Below are positions 60,592 through 64,000 of a stretch of 64,000 nt of DNA, in pieces. Below the pieces are notes generated by a model. It saw only the letters and a program-made list of their open reading frames with translations. It did no database searches and was not told the DNA's origin. The DNA is from Carnobacterium_B sp045617425. GTDB taxonomy: Bacteria > Bacillota > Bacilli > Lactobacillales > Carnobacteriaceae. The translations under genes and the position numbers were made by a program. Location of the stretch: assembly GCF_045617425.1 (NCBI RefSeq), contig NZ_JAZLIO010000009.1, forward strand, positions 310,001 through 374,000, read 5' to 3'. Within the stretch, counting starts at the first letter, position 1, and each line of letters starts with the position of its first letter.

Positions 60592-63500
60592 ATACTTTTA
60601 TAGTAGCATGACTACCTCTAGAAGATTTTGTTACTTCAATGTGAACGGGGATTCTCGTTTTCAACTCTTCAACATGAGAAATGATTCCTACTAATCGACC
60701 ACGTTGATTTAATTCAAATAATGTTTCAATCGCACTGTCTAAAGAATCCACATCTAGTGTACCAAAACCTTCATCGATGAATAAAGTATCTACACTGACT
60801 CCTCCACTATGATTTTGAATCACATCACTTAAACCTAAAGCTAGTGCTAAAGATGCTTTAAAACTTTCTCCACCCGATAAGGTTTTAACACTTCTTTTCA
60901 TACCAGTGTAATTATCAAAAACATCTAGATCCAATCCTTTAGGACCCGCACCTTTTGTTTTTTCTTTATTGCGGATAAGAGAATAACGATTAGTCGTCAT
61001 TTGAGTAAATCGTGTGTTTGCTGCTTCAATAATTTCTTCAAAATAAATCCCTAAAACATAGCGTTCAAATGAAATATAATCTGTTTCTTTTGATCCATTT
61101 GCCATTTCGGCTAACTCTTTGTACATTAAATATTCTTCTTGTTGATCCTTTTTTGCATGATGGTTCATTTGAATTTGAGAAAGAATGGATTGTATTGTTT
61201 TATTCGTTCCAATCTGTTCATGCTGCTGTTCTTTTAACATCCTTCTTTCACGTTCAATTTCTTGATTATCCAATATATATACTTCACAGGATTGAGTGGC
61301 GCATTCTTTTTCAAGTAGCTTTTTTTGTTCCAAGATATTCGCTTGATTCGTCCATTTTTTCTTATCAAACGATTCTATTTCTTCTCTCCATTGCTGCTTA
61401 ATTTCTTGTTTCAATAAATACCTTTCGAAAGTATCCTCTAAATGATTTATCGCTAATTGTTGCTTAAATTTTTCTTCCATCTCTGACTTTCTTTCAAGTA
61501 ATGTCTTTAATTGTTTTTCAAAAGCTTTCGTACTTGTCTGGTACTGGGTCAGCATTTTTTCTAGTTGAACTTTCTTTTCTTGAGCTTCAACGTAATCATT
61601 TTCAATATATTTGATTTCATTTGTTTTTCCTTCAATTTGTTTATAAAGAACTGATAAATCAGTTTCTTTTACAGTTGTATTTAATAAGTCAATTTCTGTT
61701 TTCAATTCAGTGATACGCTGTTTATTGTATTGGACTGACGAATGAAGTTCTTGAATGGTTGATTCTTTTTCTTTTATTTGAAGTACTTTTTCTTGTATAT
61801 TCTTATCAATCTCTTCTTCTGTATTTACCCTATTTTGCAAATCAGCTAACTCTGCTGTTAATTGCCGTTGTTGCTGATTCTCATGAGATACTTGGCGTTC
61901 AATTTTATGCCTTTCATCCTGTACATCGTTTGTTTGAATAGCTAATTTTCTTTCACTAGAATAAATGGCTTCATTTAATCCTTGTAACTCAATAGAAATT
62001 CGGTCAAATTTCGTACCCACTTCATTTTTTTGTATTTCTAACTCTTCAAGCATTTCTTTTGAAATCGTGTCTGATGCCACCATTGCAGGAGCAGGATGAT
62101 GACACGATCCGCAAACAGGACATGCTTTATTTTCTTCTAAATTATTCGCTAAAACACCAGCAATATTGCGATTATAAACCAATCGTTGCTCTTGGTATTG
62201 CCTTTCTATTTGAGTAAACTGATCTTCTATTTCTTGAAATTCACTCGCTTTAACAGCTTGTTTTTTTAAAAATACATTTAGCTCATCTAAAGACTCTTGC
62301 TGTTTTTTAGTTTCGTATTGCTTTTGTTGCAAACTGCTTACTTCACGTTGCTTCTCCAACATGGTTATTTTGGCCTGTTGAATTTCTTTTAGTTCAAGTT
62401 CTTGTTTTTTTAATTGTTCTTCCACTGTATCAACTTGGCTTTTCAGCAATTGAATATTCTTTAGATGTTGCTCATTTTCTTTTTCTAAGTTAGCTTGCAT
62501 GTCGTACTTAACTATTCGTTCATTCAATAATTTTTCTTGTTCCTTCAAATTGATTAAAGTTTCTCGCTTATTTGGCAACTCACTATAAGCCCTTTGCAAA
62601 ACAAGATAGTTTTTTTCTGTTTTCTCTAATTGATCCACTGTTTCAGCTAACTTCTGTTGTTCTTTGTATTGTTCTTTTTCAATGGTCTCTTTTTCGTTTA
62701 CAATTCTTTCTAGTTGCTGTTTTACTTCCAAACAATCTTCTGCCTTTTTTGCAAGCTCAAAACTCATCCGTTTGGTTTCAATCATTTCTTTATTGTTATC
62801 CAAAATTTTTTTTTCTTTCTCTAAAGAATCTAAGACTGTTAACAAATCTATCTTCCGTTGATTGCTATGGTATTTCCCGTCTAAAGTTGCTAATTCTTTT
62901 TCAAGAGCTACAATCTTTTTTTGATAATTTTCAACTACATGGCCTAACTCTTTTATGATAGTTGGTATATCGAAATATGCTACAGCTTCATTTAAGATAT
63001 CATTAGTGTGCTCGGGAATCATTCCAACAAATTGCTGTAAGGTGTTCTCACTTTGGTTGATTTCTTGTTTTAAATCACTGGCCTTTTCTTTTAAGTTTGA
63101 TTGAAATTCTTTAATCATATCTGTTTGGAAAATATTCCGAAAAATCTTTTCCTTATCTGCGCTGTTAGATTCCAACATTTTTTTAAATTCGCCTTGAGGA
63201 AGCATAACAATTTGCTTGAATTGTTCGTACGATAATGAAAGCAATTCCTGAATTTCTTTGTTTGCTTCATTAATTTTGGTGGTAACCGTACCATCATGAT
63301 GAAACTCCACTTCTGAAGACCAATTTTTCAACTTTCCATTTTTACCTGGCCCTTTTTGTGCAGGACTTCTTTTAATATAATATTTTTTACTCGCTATTTC
63401 AAATTCTAATTCTACGAAACAAAGTACTTCATCCGTAGAAAATTGTGATTTAAAAGAATCTTTTCCACGACTTGTTCCACTTGCATCATCATATAAAGCG

Positions 63501-63649
63501 TAAGCGATAGCATCGAATATCGTGGTTTTTCCTGCCCCAGTAGGACCGCTTACTAAGAATAATGTTTGTTGGTGAAATTGAGTAAAATTAATCACAACTT
63601 TTTCTTTATAAGGCCCAAAAGCATTCATAACTAATTTTAATGGTCTCAT
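60590..63649 (-). CDS. sbcC: Exonuclease SbcC (Rad50-like ATPase)
   Basis: A 1019-residue Rad50-like protein that with SbcD cuts DNA hairpins and processed ends. Walker A is GPTGAGKTTIFDAI near residue 35. Two long coiled-coil arms flank the zinc hook CPVCG (about residue 508). The signature LSGGESFKASLALALGLSD and Walker B TLFIDEGFGTLD close the C-terminus. The frame is open to 63706, but the ATG at 63649 gives the usual MRPLKLVMNAFGPY start, one nt past the sbcD stop, with GAGAGAGG inside sbcD. Confidence 0.94.
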   Translation of the reverse strand: MRPLKLVMNAFGPYKEKVVINFTQFHQQTLFLVSGPTGAGKTTIFDAIAYALYDDASGTSRGKDSFKSQFSTDEVLCFVELEFEIASKKYYIKRSPAQKGPGKNGKLKNWSSEVEFHHDGTVTTKINEANKEIQELLSLSYEQFKQIVMLPQGEFKKMLESNSADKEKIFRNIFQTDMIKEFQSNLKEKASDLKQEINQSENTLQQFVGMIPEHTNDILNEAVAYFDIPTIIKELGHVVENYQKKIVALEKELATLDGKYHSNQRKIDLLTVLDSLEKEKKILDNNKEMIETKRMSFELAKKAEDCLEVKQQLERIVNEKETIEKEQYKEQQKLAETVDQLEKTEKNYLVLQRAYSELPNKRETLINLKEQEKLLNERIVKYDMQANLEKENEQHLKNIQLLKSQVDTVEEQLKKQELELKEIQQAKITMLEKQREVSSLQQKQYETKKQQESLDELNVFLKKQAVKASEFQEIEDQFTQIERQYQEQRLVYNRNIAGVLANNLEENKACPVCGSCHHPAPAMVASDTISKEMLEELEIQKNEVGTKFDRISIELQGLNEAIYSSERKLAIQTNDVQDERHKIERQVSHENQQQRQLTAELADLQNRVNTEEEIDKNIQEKVLQIKEKESTIQELHSSVQYNKQRITELKTEIDLLNTTVKETDLSVLYKQIEGKTNEIKYIENDYVEAQEKKVQLEKMLTQYQTSTKAFEKQLKTLLERKSEMEEKFKQQLAINHLEDTFERYLLKQEIKQQWREEIESFDKKKWTNQANILEQKKLLEKECATQSCEVYILDNQEIERERRMLKEQQHEQIGTNKTIQSILSQIQMNHHAKKDQQEEYLMYKELAEMANGSKETDYISFERYVLGIYFEEIIEAANTRFTQMTTNRYSLIRNKEKTKGAGPKGLDLDVFDNYTGMKRSVKTLSGGESFKASLALALGLSDVIQNHSGGVSVDTLFIDEGFGTLDVDSLDSAIETLFELNQRGRLVGIISHVEELKTRIPVHIEVTKSSRGSHATIKV

Positions 63650-63650
63650 G

Positions 63651-64000
63651 CTACTTACCTCTCTCCATTTCATGCAAAATGTTGTTAATAATACTTTTGT
63701 GTTCAACAGTTAAAGCTTTTTCTTTATAATGTGCATAAAAATCATCAAAAATATCTTGGACAGATAATTTTTTCAATTGTTCCTGATGCATAGTTGATGC
63801 GTTTTCTTCACGTTCTTTTCGAGCTGCGTACTCCAAGCCCATCGCATTTGGATAACGACGACGCAGTTGATTCATTGCATCCATAACAAAATTCTCATCC
63901 AGCAATTCAAAAAATACATAATCATCTGAATGCTGTTCCATTAAATTAGTAAAGAAATCTTTGAGAATACGCATATCTCGTTTAGGTTCGATGTAAATCG
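63651..64000 (-). CDS. sbcD: Exonuclease SbcD (partial, C-terminal part)
   Basis: The minus-strand frame runs from the window edge to a TAG at 63651-63653, giving about 115 residues. It begins IYIEPKRDMRILK, a strongly conserved stretch after the phosphoesterase domain of SbcD/Mre11, and continues with the C-terminal capping domain (DDYVFFELLDE). The N-terminal nuclease domain lies outside. It is translationally linked to sbcC, its partner ATPase. Confidence 0.92.
   Translation of the reverse strand, partial: IYIEPKRDMRILKDFFTNLMEQHSDDYVFFELLDENFVMDAMNQLRRRYPNAMGLEYAARKEREENASTMHQEQLKKLSVQDIFDDFYAHYKEKALTVEHKSIINNILHEMERGK

Noticed and set aside
62572..62958. A 128-codon plus-strand frame opposite sbcC
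   Set aside because: It mirrors the coiled-coil codons of sbcC, giving a Phe/Leu-rich pseudo-membrane protein without ribosome binding site.
1..64000. tRNA, rRNA, CRISPR, prophage and toxin-antitoxin genes
   Set aside because: Both strands were read for such features and none could be supported.

Overview
The window comes from an AT-rich, low-GC Gram-positive bacterium. It most probably belongs to the Lactobacillales, and Carnobacteriaceae is my best guess. The evidence is the classical mevalonate cluster (mvaK1-mvaD-mvaK2-fni), strong AGGAGG-type ribosome binding sites with some TTG and GTG starts, fused substrate-binding/permease glutamine transporters, Ktr-type potassium uptake, an acyl-ACP thioesterase, a DbpA/YxiN helicase and a dense supply of bidirectional intrinsic terminators. 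The genus is inferred from gene content only; no rRNA or tRNA gene is present. I see no prophage, insertion sequence, CRISPR array or obvious genomic island, so this looks like ordinary core chromosome.

Layout. 1-4.4 kb: the tail of a membrane protein, then the mevalonate-to-isopentenyl-diphosphate genes. 4.4-9 kb: an acetyltransferase, AzlCD amino-acid exporter, a small membrane protein, pyrimidine-nucleoside phosphorylase and rpiA. 9-9.4 kb: a gene-free stretch packed with inverted repeats and a tandem palindromic repeat. 9.4-13.9 kb: a polyamine operon (HTH-cupin regulator, potA-potB-potC-potD) with an array of candidate operators. 14-19.2 kb: murB, KtrAB-type potassium uptake, an oxidoreductase and exoA. 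19.2-22.4 kb: a yybP-ykoY (manganese) riboswitch ahead of a P2-type cation ATPase. 22.5-34.2 kb: a DnaQ-like nuclease, two near-duplicate glutamine ABC transporters 8.8 kb apart, tsaE, pta, ung and small genes.

34.2-42 kb: a YhgE/Pip giant membrane protein with an Rrf2 regulator and a clear palindromic operator, two YqkB-like Fe-S-fold proteins, uvrC, and a secreted coiled-coil/3D-domain cell-wall protein with a small unknown partner. 42-53.7 kb: deoxyribosyltransferase, brnQ, a 2-hydroxyacid dehydrogenase, an unrecognised 346-residue protein, dps, an ABC-F protein, a diguanylate cyclase, dbpA, ansA and an acyl-ACP thioesterase. 53.9-64 kb: a heterodimeric ABC exporter, two GT8 glycosyltransferases, a YiiX-like papain-fold protein, and sbcC with the 3' end of sbcD.

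The most interesting items are regulatory or non-coding: the 118-bp-period palindromic tandem repeat whose end supplies the potD stop codon; the GTTTAC operator array before the polyamine operon; the riboswitch whose P1 strand is also the terminator arm, followed by an unexplained 250-nt leader with a seven-codon upstream ORF; a 104-nt identical tract between the two glutamine transporters that points to gene conversion; and the Rrf2 palindrome. Two proteins (45371-46411 and 40488-40757) have no function I can name. I did not find a convincing new multi-gene system.
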